A DNA stretch of 5,999 nucleotides from a bacterium (GCA_030424955.1 JAUHVS010000401.1:1-5999); one strand, 5' to 3'. Numbered from the stretch's first letter, positions 1-5,938 are shown. The notes: generated by a model not told the origin, from the sequence alone. Numbers and translations are program-made.

Positions 1-202
1 CGGGCATGACGCCGTCCACGTAGCTGGCCATCTGGCCGACCTTGGTGGCGAGGCCCCGCAGGGTGCCCAGGGCGTCGGCCGCCCGCTGCGCGGCGGTGGT
101 GGAGCTGCGCGACAGCAGCAGGCCGGCGCCGCTGCGGGCGCCGACGCTCGCGAGCCGGGCCAGCCGGCCCAGGCGCCCCTTGGGCAGCTTGCGTTCATCC
201 AT
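1..202 (-). CDS. ABC1/AarF/UbiB-family atypical kinase, N-terminal part (cut by window edge)
   Basis: Only the first 67 codons lie in the window; the gene continues beyond position 1. The translation starts MDERKLPKGRLGRLARLAS and, after a basic, Ala-rich stretch with a short hydrophobic patch (GAGLLLS, about residues 25-31), reaches LGTLRGLATKVGQM (about residues 45-58). This is the KxGQ signature (K54, G56, Q57) that opens the ABC1/COQ8/UbiB domain. Members of this family are protein-kinase-like ATPases linked to quinone biosynthesis or lipid distribution at membranes. The ATG at 202 is the best start: the residues after it resemble the family's leader, and upstream codons fall in a GC-rich hairpin region. 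The only SD-like sequence is a G-run about 15 nt upstream, so initiation signals are weak. Its frame is continuous with the N-terminal frame of the preceding barrel gene, without an intervening stop. That looks like a by-product of the frameshift there rather than a true fusion. The family call is firm; the substrate is unknown. Confidence 0.85.
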   Translation of the reverse strand, partial: MDERKLPKGRLGRLARLASVGARSGAGLLLSRSSTTAAQRAADALGTLRGLATKVGQMASYVDGVMP

Positions 203-223
203 GGGGACCAGGATGCGCCCCCC

Positions 224-250
224 GGCGGCCCGGGGCAACCGAGGGCCGCC
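224..250 (-). terminator. GC-rich hairpin right after the barrel gene stop (possible terminator or start-blocking structure)
   Basis: On the minus strand GGCGGCCC (250-243) and GGGCCGCC (231-224) are perfect 8-bp inverted arms around an 11-nt loop, starting on the last base of the barrel TAG. No U-tract follows, so it is not a standard intrinsic terminator. It lies 21 nt before the kinase ATG and could instead separate or modulate kinase translation. The inverted repeat is seen directly; its function is inferred. Confidence 0.35.
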
Positions 251-1816
251 TACAGCAGCGTGGGCGCGAAGTCGTAGCGCACGCGGGTGAACACCCGGTC
301 GTGGTCGTCGAAGCCGTAGAAGGGCCCGAAGGCGTCGCCGCCGTCGCCGCCGTCGTAGTGGATGTAGCCGGCGGTCACCGACAGCCCGTCGCCGACGGCG
401 TAGCGGGCCTCGCCGCGCACCAGCCAGCCGCGCTCGGCGGTCCAGCCGATGGCCGTGGCGGCGGCCGACAGGGTGAGCCGCTCCTTGAGGAGCTGCCACT
501 GGGCCCGCGCGGCGGCGATGGGCACGTCGAGGGGGAGCAGCAGATCGTCGGGCCCGTCGAGCACCACGCCCTGCTGCACCTCGACGAAGAGCTGCACGTC
601 GTCGAAGCCCGCGTAGCCCACCGAGCCCATGAGCTGCAGGGTGGTGGCGGCGTCGACGCGCAGCGCGGGGATGGGCGTGCCCGTCGCGTCCCCGGCGTTG
701 ACGGGCTTGTTGAGCTCGCTCGCGAGCTCCCACTTGAACAGCCAGGCCCCCGCGGTGGTGGCGCCGCTGGTGCCCAGCAGGGTGTAGCGGCGGTGGTCCA
801 GGGTGAGGGTGAGGGTGTCGGCGGTGAGCAGGGCCGGGCTGAGGGGGGGCAGCCGCACGACGCCGGTGCGGTCGAGCAGGTTGGCGGCGTAGAGGCCCAG
901 GTCGACGCCGGGGCCCTTGTAGACCCAGCAGGGACCAGCGGTCGGGGGTGTGGGCGAAGCGCACGCGCTTGCTGCCCAGCAGGGCGGCGGCGGCGGGATC
1001 GCTCGCCACCAGCGCGCGGAAGGGGCTGTAGTCGGCCAGCGGCGGGGCGAACTCGCCGAAGTAGGCCTCGTGGATGCCCATCACCTCGACCCGGTGGGCG
1101 CCGTGGAACCAGCCGACGCGGGTGGCGGCGACGCTGAGCCGCAGATCGTCCAGATCCGCCAGCCCCGGCTCGCGGTTGTCGCGGGGGTTGACCACGTCGA
1201 GCACGCTCAGGGCGTCGCCCTCGCCCCAGGCCACGATCTGGCGGCCCACGGTGACCTCGAAGGCGCCCAGGCTCAGGGCCACGAACTGCTCGCCGTTGAG
1301 GAAGCGCGCCTCGTAGGCGGCCACCTGCTCGGGGTCGTCGCCCTCGGCCACGGTGTAGGCGAGGTCGTGGGCCGCGTGGCCGGCGAGGCGCACCCGCAGC
1401 CAGCGCTTGAAGCCGTAGTCCAGGCTCAGGTCGAGGCTGTGGCGCAGCTTGGCGTAGGGCCGCGCGGTGGGATCGTCGAAGCGCTCGACCCACACCGCCT
1501 CGTCGCGGCGGGCGAAGCCGGCCAGGGTCAGCCGGTGATCGCCGGGGGGCGGGGGCAGCGCCGGGGGCGCCAGGGTGGGGGTCACGCCGGGCCAGGCGTT
1601 GGGGGCCCCGCCGTCGAAGCCGTCGCCGGGGGGCGGCCCGAAGCCGTCGTCGGTGGCGGGGCCGAAGCCGTCGTCGGCGGGGGGCGTGGGCGCCGCGGGG
1701 GCGTCCCCGTCGGCCCAGCCGTCATCCTCGCCCCAGTCCTGCGCGGCGGCCGGCCCGGCGCTGAGCAGCAGCCACAGGCTGAGCGAGGCCCAGCGCCCGG
1801 GCGGCGGGCGGCGCAC
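250..1816 (-). CDS. DUF1302-like outer-membrane beta-barrel protein, interrupted by a one-base frameshift
   Basis: Read as two pieces: codons 1-297 from the GTG at 1816 to about 926, then 224 codons in the +1-shifted frame from 924 to the TAG at 252-250, giving about 521 aa. GTG is the first start after an in-frame TAG, two codons upstream. The N-terminus is a Sec signal peptide (RRPPPGRW, then SLSLWLLLSAGPAAA, cleavage likely before Q26), followed by an Asp/Gly/Pro-rich linker with D-G-F at 49, 57 and 65 and D-G-W at 32. The barrel part contains VGRQIVAWGEGDAL (about residues 190-203) followed closely by VVNPRDNREPG, which resembles the 'GRQ..WGE...NP.D' core of DUF1302-type barrels. Alternating strand-like segments (LQLFVEVQQG type, RYDFAPTLL end) continue in the second piece. 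The frame change is sharp: G/C third positions move from one frame to the other around 921-931. Last gene of the transporter operon; likely the outer-membrane partner. It may be a true pseudogene or a sequencing error. Family assignment is moderately sure, cargo unknown. Confidence 0.78.
921..936 (-). other. Frameshift site within the barrel gene
   Basis: On the minus strand the reading ..CGC TGG TCC CTG CTG then G then GTC TAC AAG GGC CCC GGC GTC GAC restores a sensible protein (RWSLL / VYKGPGVDLGLY) if one base is skipped in or next to the GGG at 926-924. Without the skip, the downstream frame becomes Arg/Pro/His-rich and loses G/C third positions. No classical slippery heptamer is visible, so a one-base insertion (mutation or sequencing error) is more likely than programmed frameshifting. 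Confidence 0.75.
1616..1672 (-). repeat. Asp-Gly-Phe repeat in the barrel protein linker (8-residue period)
   Basis: Residues 49-67 of the barrel protein hold three D-G-F motifs spaced exactly eight residues (24 bp) apart, separated by Pro/Ala/Thr/Gly. A related D-G-W lies at 32-34. The stretch follows directly after the signal peptide, so it should be a flexible periplasmic N-terminal tail before the barrel. The codons used (GAC GGC TTC) differ from those of the similar repeat in the transporter gene (GAT GGC TTC), so the two are not a recent copy of each other. Confidence 0.7.
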
Positions 1817-1819
1817 CGC

Positions 1820-2650
1820 CTACAGGCCCTTCTCGAGGCGGTTCTGGGTGAACATCGCGGCGTCCACGGTGGGGTCGTCGAAGCGCAGCTCGCTGAACTG
1901 CAGCGTCGTGCTCGACTCCGTCTCGCCGTTCTTCACGGTCTTGGCGAGGATGGTGTGCGGGGTCCAGATCCCGTTGACCTGCTTGATGTCGCCGAAGTCG
2001 ATGTACTTGAGCTTCTTGCCCTTCGCGACCCACAGCTTGGTGCGCAGGGGGATCAGCTTCTGCTTGCTGATGAAGCTGACCGTCTTGACGTAGCCCGTCT
2101 CGGTGCGGGCCTTGTCGGTCTTGGGCCGGGCCTCGATGAGCCAGCAGTCCTCGGCGCCGACCTTCGCCGACGGCTGCACCAGGGTGTAGGTCCAGTGGCT
2201 GGGATCGGCCTGGGTCATGTCGGCGAAGCTGAGGTCGGTGCCCATGAACGAGCCCGACTTCTCGCCGCTCGAGATGCGCGTCGACTTGTGCAGGCTCGGC
2301 AGGAAGAGCCACTGGTCGTCGTCCTTGGCGCCGTCGTCGTAGTCCACGCTGAGCAGGCCCGTGTTGCGCACGTCGGCGGGGCTCTCGAAGATCATCAGCT
2401 GGCGCCGGCCCCCCTCGAAGTTGAGCCCGAAGGACTGCACGACGCGGGTGCGCTCGCGGCCGGCGCTGTCGCGCACGGTCATGGCCAGCCGGGCGCGCTG
2501 CTTGTCGCCCTCGGCGCGGGCCTCGACGGCCGCCATGATCTTCGCGGCGTCGGTCTCGTCGGGGCTGATCTGGGCGTGGGCGGGGCTCAGGCCCGCCAGG
2601 GCCAGCAGCGCGGTGGCGAGGGCGAGGGGGGTCGTCACGGAGCGGATCAT
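1820..2650 (-). CDS. LolA-like outer-membrane lipoprotein-sorting protein (COG2834-type), periplasmic
   Basis: 276 aa. It starts with a clear Sec signal peptide (MIRSVTTPLALATALLALAG, ending SPAHA, cleavage before Q27) and has no lipobox cysteine, so the mature protein should be soluble in the periplasm. The middle carries the family hallmark: QWLFLPSLHKSTRISSGEKS at 113-132 followed by GSFMGTDLSFADM (133-145). This is typical of LolA-like sorting proteins found beside RND/MMPL exporters. The C-terminal half alternates strand-like segments (YVKTVSFISKQKLIPLRTKL; KLKYIDFGDIKQVNGIWTPH), consistent with an open beta-sheet cradle for acyl or other hydrophobic chains. The ATG at 2650 lies 3 nt after the transporter TGA, with AAAGGG 8 nt upstream inside that gene's last codons. 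By context it would carry cargo from the transporter to the barrel. It is not the housekeeping LolA, which works with LolCDE and LolB. Family firm; ligand unknown. Confidence 0.92.
   Translation of the reverse strand: MIRSVTTPLALATALLALAGLSPAHAQISPDETDAAKIMAAVEARAEGDKQRARLAMTVRDSAGRERTRVVQSFGLNFEGGRRQLMIFESPADVRNTGLLSVDYDDGAKDDDQWLFLPSLHKSTRISSGEKSGSFMGTDLSFADMTQADPSHWTYTLVQPSAKVGAEDCWLIEARPKTDKARTETGYVKTVSFISKQKLIPLRTKLWVAKGKKLKYIDFGDIKQVNGIWTPHTILAKTVKNGETESSTTLQFSELRFDDPTVDAAMFTQNRLEKGL
1827..1832 (-). promoter_or_regulatory. Ribosome binding site for the barrel gene, inside the LolA-like gene
   Basis: GAAGGG at 1832-1827 lies 10 nt before the GTG at 1816 and is formed by the last Glu-Lys-Gly codons of the LolA-like gene. 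It supports GTG as the start and indicates translational coupling. The 9-mer AAGGGCCTG containing it also occurs at the preceding junction. Confidence 0.5.
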
Positions 2651-2653
2651 CGG

Positions 2654-5341
2654 TCAGGCCCTTTCGGTCGAGGCGGCGGGGCGGCGGTAGAACAGCCGCA
2701 GCAGCGCGGGGGCGAAGATGAGGTCGATCAGCAGCGCCATGAGGGCCGTCAGCCCCACCAGCAGGCCGAAGCGCTGGATGTTGTACATGGTGGCGCCGAG
2801 GTAGGTGAAGAAGCCCACCATCAAGATGACGCTGGTGTTCACCATCGCTCGACCCGAGTGCTGCATGCTCATCTCGATGGCGCGCTCCACGTTGCCGGTT
2901 CGCAGGTACTGCAGCCGCCAGTGGTGCAGGAAGTGGATGGTGTCATCCACGGCGATGCCGATGCTGATGGACGCCAGCAGCAAGTTGTTCATGTCGATGG
3001 GGATCGAGGTGAAGCCCATCAGCCCCATGATGAACACGATGGGCATCAGGTTGGGCACCATGGCGATGAGCCCGAGCTTCAGGCTGCGCAGCAGGAACAT
3101 CATGATGAAGGTGATGATCACGAAGGCCGTGCCGAAGCTGCGGATGAGGTCGCCCAGCAGGCTGCGGATGGTGTTCACCAGGGTGTAGACCGAGCCGGTG
3201 GCCTGCACCGTGCGGCCCTCGGGGATGTAGGCGTCGATGCCCCGCTGGATGTGCTCGACGAGGCCCGCGTAGCTGGTGGCCTCGAGCCACTTGATGCGGA
3301 TGCTCATCTGGCTGCGGCTGAGGTCGATGGTGGCCAGCCGCGAGAGCTCGTCGGGGCCCGCGTTGCTGAACAGGAACAGCGCGTCGGCCACCCCGCGCTC
3401 GGTGTCGGGCAGCCGCCAGTAGGCCGGATCGCCGCCGTGCAGGGCCTGCCAGGTCTCCTTGATGACGTTCAGCAGGCTGAAGCTGTTGCCCACGATGGGG
3501 CCCACGGCGGGATCGGCGTAGGCGCGGATGTGGGCCTCGAGCTGCTCGAGCCCCTGCAGCAGCGCCAGGTCCTTCATGCCGCGCTCGGGCGTGCCGTCGA
3601 TGAGCAGCTGCACGTTGGCGGTGCCGCCGATGTGGGCGTCGACGGCCTCCAGCCCGGCCCGGGCGGGGGTGCCGTCGGGCATCCACGACAGCGGGTTGTG
3701 CCACACCCGCAGCAGGCTGGTGCCGCCCAGGGCGACGCCCACCATCAGCAGCCCGACCAGCAGGGTGTTACGCCGCCGCGCGCGGGCCTGGGGGGACGCC
3801 GGGCCCACGCCGGGATCGCCGCTGACCCCCGAGAAGTCCCGGCAGACGTGCAGGAAGCGGTCGATGGCGTCGATCTGCCCGCCGGCCTTGGCGCCCAGCA
3901 GGCTGGTGCGGTTGAAGGTCAGCAGGGCGGGCAGCACCACCACGGTGTGCAGGAAGGCCATGAACACGCCGAAGGCGCCCGCGGTGCCCATCTGCTGGAT
4001 GGCCTCGAGGCTGGCGAACTTGAAGCTGAGCAGGCCCACCATGGTGGTCAGCGAGGTGTAGAACACCGGCATGCCGGTGGTGCTCAGGGCGTGGATGATG
4101 GCGCTGTCGTTGTCGACGCCGAAGCGCCGGGCGTCGCGGTAGACCGAGATCAGGTGCACCGAGTCGCCGATGCCCACGCAGAACAGGAAGGCCGGCAGCA
4201 CGTTGGTGAGCATGGTCACCGGCATGTCGGCGAGGGCCATGAAGCCGATGGTGTTGAGGGCCGCCAGCCCCACCACGCCCAAGGGCGCCAGCACCCCCAG
4301 GGGGTGGCGGAACAAGAACGCCAGGATCAGGATCATGGCGGTGACCGACAGGGCCAGCATGCGGCCCAGATCCACCATGAGCAGCTCGTTGAGGCCCTTG
4401 TTGAGGGCGGGCATGCCGCTGGCGGTCAGGCGGAAGCCCTCGGCGTCGTGGCGGGCGCACAGGGCCTCCACCGCGCTGAACACGGCCTGGCTGCCGGTGT
4501 CGGTCAGGTGCGCGGTGCGCAGCACCACCGCGGCGTGGCGGCCGGCGTGGCCGAGCACCTGGCCCACCAGGAAGGGGTCGCGCAGCAGGGTGTCGCGCAG
4601 GCCCGGCAGGGCGCCGGCCTCGGGCAGCGGGGTGAACAGCTTGCCCACCTCGATCCCGTCGGCGCGGGCCCGGGTGCGGCGCACGTTGATGAGGCTGGTG
4701 ATCTCTTCGAAGATCAGGCTGCCGCCCAGCCACGCGGGCGGGGCGGCCCCGTCGGCGGCGGGGCGCTGGGGGGCGCCGAAGCCATCGCCCGTGCCTTTGC
4801 CCGCGTCCCCGAAGCCATCGCCCGTGTCTTTGCCCGCGTCCCCGAAGCCATCGCCGGCGTCCCCGAAGCCATCGCCGGTGTCTTGGCCGGCGTCCCCGAA
4901 GCCATCGCCCCCGGCTGGGGCGGCGGCGCCCGAGGCCGGGCCCGTCGCCTCGGACGGGGCGGCGCGGGTGGGGCGCCGCTGCGAGCCAGGGGGCAGGTCC
5001 ACCTGGAGCCGGGCCAGATCGGCGTGCAGGGCCGTGAGCCGCTCCAGGTAGGGGCGGCTGAACACGTCGCCCTCCGCCAGCACCAGCAGCACGTCGTCGC
5101 GGCCGAACTCGGCGCGGTAGGCGTCGAGCAGGCGGCGGGCGTCGGAGTCCTCGTCGGAGAAGGCCTCGACCGAGGTGTCGATGCGCAGCTGCTTCGCGGC
5201 GGCCCACACCGAGCCGGCGAGCAGCAGGGCGGTGAACGCGAAGGTCCACCAGCGGTGGCGCACCATCCACTGGGCCCACGCCTGGAACACCCGGCTGGGG
5301 GGCTCGTGGTAGGGGTCTGGATCCACGTCGGGCGCGTGCAT
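2654..5341 (-). CDS. RND superfamily exporter, MMPL/COG1033 type, with a D-G-F repeat insert
   Basis: 895 aa inner-membrane transporter with the duplicated RND layout. TM1 is at about 31-50, followed by a large periplasmic domain (50-320), then TM2-6 (about 322-475), a cytoplasmic linker (about 476-525), TM7 (526-545), a second periplasmic domain (546-735) and TM8-12 (about 738-885). The two pseudo-symmetric TM4/TM10 motifs are visible: GIGDSVHLISV at 390-400 and SIGIAVDDTIHFLHHW at 793-808. Their buried Asp residues (D393; D799/D800) are the family's expected proton-relay positions. The first periplasmic domain carries an unusual Gly/Asp/Phe tandem repeat at 145-189. Start: the ATG at 5341 has AGAGG 6 nt upstream. 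A start 32 codons earlier would add an Arg/Pro-rich, unconvincing leader spanning the gap. It is the first gene of a three-gene operon with a LolA-like carrier and an outer-membrane barrel, which suggests export of a lipid or other amphiphile. Substrate cannot be read from sequence. Confidence 0.95.
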   Translation of the reverse strand: MHAPDVDPDPYHEPPSRVFQAWAQWMVRHRWWTFAFTALLLAGSVWAAAKQLRIDTSVEAFSDEDSDARRLLDAYRAEFGRDDVLLVLAEGDVFSRPYLERLTALHADLARLQVDLPPGSQRRPTRAAPSEATGPASGAAAPAGGDGFGDAGQDTGDGFGDAGDGFGDAGKDTGDGFGDAGKGTGDGFGAPQRPAADGAAPPAWLGGSLIFEEITSLINVRRTRARADGIEVGKLFTPLPEAGALPGLRDTLLRDPFLVGQVLGHAGRHAAVVLRTAHLTDTGSQAVFSAVEALCARHDAEGFRLTASGMPALNKGLNELLMVDLGRMLALSVTAMILILAFLFRHPLGVLAPLGVVGLAALNTIGFMALADMPVTMLTNVLPAFLFCVGIGDSVHLISVYRDARRFGVDNDSAIIHALSTTGMPVFYTSLTTMVGLLSFKFASLEAIQQMGTAGAFGVFMAFLHTVVVLPALLTFNRTSLLGAKAGGQIDAIDRFLHVCRDFSGVSGDPGVGPASPQARARRRNTLLVGLLMVGVALGGTSLLRVWHNPLSWMPDGTPARAGLEAVDAHIGGTANVQLLIDGTPERGMKDLALLQGLEQLEAHIRAYADPAVGPIVGNSFSLLNVIKETWQALHGGDPAYWRLPDTERGVADALFLFSNAGPDELSRLATIDLSRSQMSIRIKWLEATSYAGLVEHIQRGIDAYIPEGRTVQATGSVYTLVNTIRSLLGDLIRSFGTAFVIITFIMMFLLRSLKLGLIAMVPNLMPIVFIMGLMGFTSIPIDMNNLLLASISIGIAVDDTIHFLHHWRLQYLRTGNVERAIEMSMQHSGRAMVNTSVILMVGFFTYLGATMYNIQRFGLLVGLTALMALLIDLIFAPALLRLFYRRPAASTERA
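2659..2664 (-). promoter_or_regulatory. Ribosome binding site for the LolA-like gene, inside the transporter gene
   Basis: AAAGGG at 2664-2659 ends 8 nt before the ATG at 2650. It lies within the transporter's final Glu-Arg-Ala codons, so ribosomes finishing the transporter are well placed to restart on the LolA-like gene. It supports the chosen start. Confidence 0.5.
4775..4909 (-). repeat. In-frame tandem repeat, five G-D-G-F-G copies in the transporter
   Basis: Five copies of GDGFG (residues 145-149, 156-160, 163-167, 174-178, 185-189) are separated by spacers of the type DAGKDT or DA, giving DNA periods of 33, 33, 21 and 33 bp. On the plus strand each copy reads ccgaagccatcgcc, at 4776, 4809, 4842, 4863 and 4896. 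The copies are identical at DNA level, including GAT for Asp where the rest of the gene mostly uses GAC. This indicates recent unit duplication and probable length variation. The segment lies in the first periplasmic domain and is probably a surface-exposed flexible loop. Confidence 0.9.
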
Positions 5342-5347
5342 GGGCGG

Positions 5348-5352
5348 CCTCT
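5348..5352 (-). promoter_or_regulatory. Ribosome binding site for the RND transporter
   Basis: AGAGG at 5352-5348 is 6 nt upstream of the ATG at 5341. This decides between that ATG and the start 96 nt upstream at 5437. Confidence 0.55.
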
Positions 5353-5408
5353 GCCCTCGCGCGGAGGGCTCCAGGGTGCCCGAGGACCAGCGACCTGGGC
5401 GGGGCTCT

Positions 5409-5437
5409 CGTCTACTCCAGGGGGCCTGACACCGCAA
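5409..5437 (-). promoter_or_regulatory. Weak sigma70-like promoter candidate for the transporter operon
   Basis: In the gap between the CBS gene and the transporter, the minus strand reads TTGCGG (5437-5432), a 17-nt spacer, then TAGACG (5414-5409). Each hexamer matches consensus at only three positions. The spacing and the place, just after a hairpin and about 70 nt before the start codon, are suitable. Low-stringency match; could be chance. Confidence 0.25.
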
Positions 5438-5461
5438 GCCAGCGCGCGGTCGCGCGCCGGC
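5438..5461 (-). terminator. GC-rich hairpin after the CBS gene, possible terminator
   Basis: Minus-strand arms GCCGGCGCGC (5461-5452) and GCGCGCTGGC (5447-5438) pair over 10 bp around a GACC loop. The one non-Watson-Crick position is a G-U in minus-strand RNA but an A-C in plus-strand RNA, which fits transcription along the minus strand. It starts 13 nt after the CBS stop. There is no U-tract, so termination is uncertain. Confidence 0.35.
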
Positions 5462-5474
5462 GCCCGGCCTCGGG

Positions 5475-5888
5475 CTAGCGCGGGGCCAGCAGGTCCACCG
5501 TGGCCCGGCACACGTCGACGATGGACAGCATGCCGGCCAGCTCGCCGCCCTCGTTGATCACCGGCAGCACCCCGAAGCGGCGCTCGATGAACAGCCGGGC
5601 GGCGTGGGCGAGGGGATCGTGGGTCTGGATGCCCACCACCTCGGTGGTCATCACGTCGGCCACGGTGAGGGCGTCCGTCAGCTCGAAGTGCTCCTCGACG
5701 CCCTGCGCGGTCACCCAGCGGGGGCGGCGCAGATCGCGGTCGCTCACCAGCCCGACGATGAGGCCGTGGGTGTCGATGACCACCATGTGGCGGATGCGCT
5801 CGGTCTGCATGATGCCCCAGGTGGTACGGGCGCCGTCCTCGGGCCGGGCCACGAACACCTGCCGGGTCATGTACTGGTGGACCAGCAT
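5475..5888 (-). CDS. Stand-alone two-CBS-domain protein
   Basis: 137 aa, consisting of little more than a pair of CBS domains, the usual Bateman module that binds adenosine-type ligands (AMP, ATP, SAM or c-di-AMP). CBS1 covers about residues 5-60 and contains MTRQVFVARPED and the typical IRHMVVIDTHGLIVGLVSDR (33-52). CBS2 covers about 75-133 with VADVMTTEVVGI, then RFGVLPVINEGGELAGMLSI (104-123). No output domain or membrane segment is present, so it probably acts in the cytoplasm by binding a partner or by sensing energy state. The ATG at 5888 follows a strong AGAGGAGG Shine-Dalgarno with about 5 nt spacing, which rules out the longer Arg/Pro-rich leader from 5972. It lies 133 nt upstream of the transporter with a hairpin between, so it may be a separate transcript. 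Any regulatory link to the transporter is speculation. Confidence 0.95.
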   Translation of the reverse strand: MLVHQYMTRQVFVARPEDGARTTWGIMQTERIRHMVVIDTHGLIVGLVSDRDLRRPRWVTAQGVEEHFELTDALTVADVMTTEVVGIQTHDPLAHAARLFIERRFGVLPVINEGGELAGMLSIVDVCRATVDLLAPR

Positions 5889-5892
5889 GTGC

Positions 5893-5901
5893 ACCTCCTC
5901 T
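5893..5901 (-). promoter_or_regulatory. Strong Shine-Dalgarno of the CBS gene
   Basis: AGAGGAGGT on the minus strand (5901-5893) is 4 nt before the ATG at 5888, the strongest ribosome binding site in the window. It fixes the CBS gene start. Confidence 0.75.
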
Positions 5902-5938
5902 GGGGGCCGCTGGGGCCGGGCAGGGCAGCAAGCGCTGT

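Noticed and set aside
921..936. Programmed ribosomal frameshifting in the barrel gene
   Set aside because: No slippery heptamer, no in-frame stop near the site and no SD-like stimulator spaced as in known +1 sites. A simple one-base insertion is more likely.
375..1493. A 372-codon minus-strand open frame over the barrel gene
   Set aside because: It is the third frame, rich in Arg/Pro/Ala with poor third-position GC. The two other frames carry the barrel halves on either side of the frameshift.
1820..2650. Housekeeping lolA
   Set aside because: It is longer than typical LolA (276 aa) and has the FLP..K..RISS..K..SFMG.D motif of LolA-like proteins that accompany RND exporters. The neighbours are not those of lolA.
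2943..3704. Minus-strand frame of 253 codons within the transporter (also 3768-5279 and 4714-5931)
   Set aside because: Arg/His/Pro-rich shadows of the transporter and CBS genes; the real frame has 12 TM segments and RND motifs.
4775..4909. CRISPR-like array
   Set aside because: The regularly spaced 14-bp units are in-frame codons of the transporter, the spacers are themselves repeated, and the period is far too short.
5342..5437. 32-codon N-terminal extension of the transporter to 5437
   Set aside because: The added residues are Arg/Pro/Ser-rich with no homology sense and no good SD, whereas the ATG at 5341 has AGAGG 6 nt upstream.
950..5557. A 1535-codon plus-strand open frame across most of the window
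   Set aside because: It lies opposite the transporter, LolA-like and barrel genes and reads as low-complexity His/Gly/Gln/Ala/Val text with no domain. It is a typical shadow in GC-rich DNA where antisense stop codons are rare.
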